A DNA stretch of 64,000 bases from JBQTKD01 sp963703165. GTDB taxonomy: Bacteria; Actinomycetota; Actinomycetes; Sporichthyales; Sporichthyaceae. Numbering within the stretch: the first letter of the stretch is position 1; every line of letters starts with the position of its first letter. The notes beneath the pieces are model-generated. The model made no database searches. It was not told the DNA's origin and was given only the letters and a program-made list of their open reading frames with translations. A program made the translations under genes and the position numbers. Positions 63,013 through 64,000 of this stretch are shown in pieces. The DNA lies in contig OY969798.1 of assembly GCA_963703165.1 (NCBI GenBank), positions 434,001 to 498,000 of the forward strand. Direction: 5' to 3'.

Positions 63013-63086
63013 TCGGCCCCCAACGTCGCGCGCCATTCCCCGACCGTCTCGGCCGGATAGTTTTTTGACGCACGAAAGCGCCCCAC

Positions 63087-63133
63087 GGACCGGCCCAAAC
63101 CCGAATACATACGTTCGGCCGATGGTCCGGTCC
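63087..63133. promoter_or_regulatory. Inverted repeat in the divergent gap before the pirin gene
   Basis: GGACCGG (63087-63093) and CCGGTCC (63127-63133) flank an A/T-richer centre (CGAATACATACG), suggesting paired operator half-sites for the leftward gene or both genes. Confidence 0.3.
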
Positions 63134-63292
63134 TCCAATGGGCTGAACCAACCGGGCGGTTCCCCCGCACAGTCGCTCGTCCGGGGAAATGCCGGGACAC
63201 GGGCCGGTCCGGGTGGTTTGACCGGATGGAATAGTCCGTCCCCGTCGACGGTTCGGACGCTTGCGAACCTGCATCGACGAGTGAGGTGGACC

Positions 63293-64000
63293 GTGCCGAT
63301 CGACATCCGACGTGCTGCTGACCGTCCGCACACAAACATGGGATGGCTCGACTCGAAGCACTCGTTCTCGTTCGGCAGGCACTTCGATCCGAAGAACACT
63401 CACCACGGCCTGCTGCTGGTCAACAACGACGACATCGTCGCGGCCGGCACCGGGTTCGAGACGCACCCGCACAAGGACATGGAGATCATCACCTGGGTGC
63501 TGTCCGGCTCCCTGGTGCATCAGGACACGACCGGGCACACGGGCGTCATCTATCCCGGGCTCGCGCAGCGGATGAGCGCCGGTCGCGGCATCCTGCACTC
63601 GGAGAAGAACGATTCCTGGCGCCTGACCGGCGAGCGGCACGAAGAACCCGTGCACTTCGTGCAGATGTGGGTCCTTCCCGATGAGCAACGCATCGAGCCG
63701 TCCTACGAGCAGCTCGAGATCGACGCCGCGCGTCTGTCCGGCAAGCTCGTGACCGTCGCATCGGGGATGCCGCAGCACTCCGACGAGGCCGCCATCCGCA
63801 TCGCCAACCGCTTCGCCGCGCTGCACGTCGCGCGTCTGGCAGCCGGGGAGTCCGTGACGTTGCCCGACGCCCCGCTGGCGCACCTGTTCGCGCCGCGCGG
63901 CTCCGTCGAACTGGAGGGCGCCGGGAAGCTGGCGACCGGCGACGCTGCCCGCCTCACGGAGGCAGGCGCGCGGCGGGTCACCGCCATCGACAACACCGAG
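63293..64000 (+). CDS. Pirin family protein (3' end outside window)
   Basis: 236 codons visible from GTG 63293 (GAGGTGG upstream). Cupin metal ligands FETHPHKDMEIITWVLSG and GILHSEKN; also LDSKHSFSFGRHFDP and YPGLAQRMSAGRG. Bacterial pirins bind Fe(II) and may act as quercetinases or redox regulators. The small second cupin domain is cut by the window edge. Confidence 0.92.
   Translation, partial: MPIDIRRAADRPHTNMGWLDSKHSFSFGRHFDPKNTHHGLLLVNNDDIVAAGTGFETHPHKDMEIITWVLSGSLVHQDTTGHTGVIYPGLAQRMSAGRGILHSEKNDSWRLTGERHEEPVHFVQMWVLPDEQRIEPSYEQLEIDAARLSGKLVTVASGMPQHSDEAAIRIANRFAALHVARLAAGESVTLPDAPLAHLFAPRGSVELEGAGKLATGDAARLTEAGARRVTAIDNTE

Overview
The window is a high-GC stretch of an actinobacterial (Actinomycetota) chromosome. 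The evidence is the gene content: an HrdB/SigA-type principal sigma factor with a long Ala/Lys/Asp-rich N-terminus, ParC and ParE, an F420-type PPOX-fold flavoprotein, several actinobacteria-restricted small families (DUF3099-, DUF5998- and DUF7455-like), DUF222-HNH (13E12-type) genes, an MprA/MprB-like two-component pair followed by an HtrA/PepD-like protease, and frequent GTG/TTG starts. The species cannot be fixed from sequence reading alone. ParC/ParE and the SigA type argue against Corynebacteriales and fit a Propionibacteriales-, Sporichthya- or Streptomyces-like relative.

Layout. 0-4.3 kb: a HEAT-repeat gene (cut by the window edge), divergent from a three-gene unit of ECF-like sigma factor, small beta-rich protein and TPR-CHAT protease-like protein. 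4.4-9 kb: housekeeping genes (D,D-carboxypeptidase, a coupled run of DUF5998-like protein, phosphodiesterase and sulfurtransferase, pseudouridine-phosphate glycosidase). 9-14.5 kb: parC, then a decayed patch consisting of an IS1595-family insertion with its target duplication, a DUF222-HNH gene interrupted by an amber codon, and the last codons of a KdpE-like regulator. 14.5-22.9 kb: a polyamine/GABA uptake and catabolism locus with a Cache sensor protein, GntR regulator, aminotransferase, PotABCD-type ABC transporter and aminobutyraldehyde dehydrogenase. 23-26.8 kb: F420 flavoprotein, Uma2-type protein, parE and a small zinc-ribbon-like protein.

26.8-30 kb is an island of small secreted proteins, including three tandem paralogues with 28-residue signal peptides, two conserved cysteines and duplicated upstream regions. 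30-44.9 kb is mostly core: aldo/keto reductase, sigA, HhH-GPD glycosylase, ABC-2 transporter, fused 5-oxoprolinase, a small secreted protein, dinB, two-component system and HtrA protease. 45-51 kb: a MEDS-STAS protein, a frameshifted membrane protein, an intact DUF222-HNH gene, and tldD (frameshifted) with tldE. 51-55.6 kb is a second secreted/membrane island: a 714-residue glycine-rich parallel beta-helix protein, two paralogous membrane-anchored proteins and a DUF732-like protein. 55.6-64 kb: dodecin, DUF3099-like, moaA, SURF1, LD-carboxypeptidase, sirtuin, a VapBC pair, several unknowns and a pirin cut by the right edge.

The parts that best repay attention are the sigma/CHAT module, the two islands of uncharacterised secreted paralogues with shared upstream motifs, and the IS/amber/remnant cluster around the HNH pseudogene. 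No CRISPR array, prophage, rRNA or tRNA was found.
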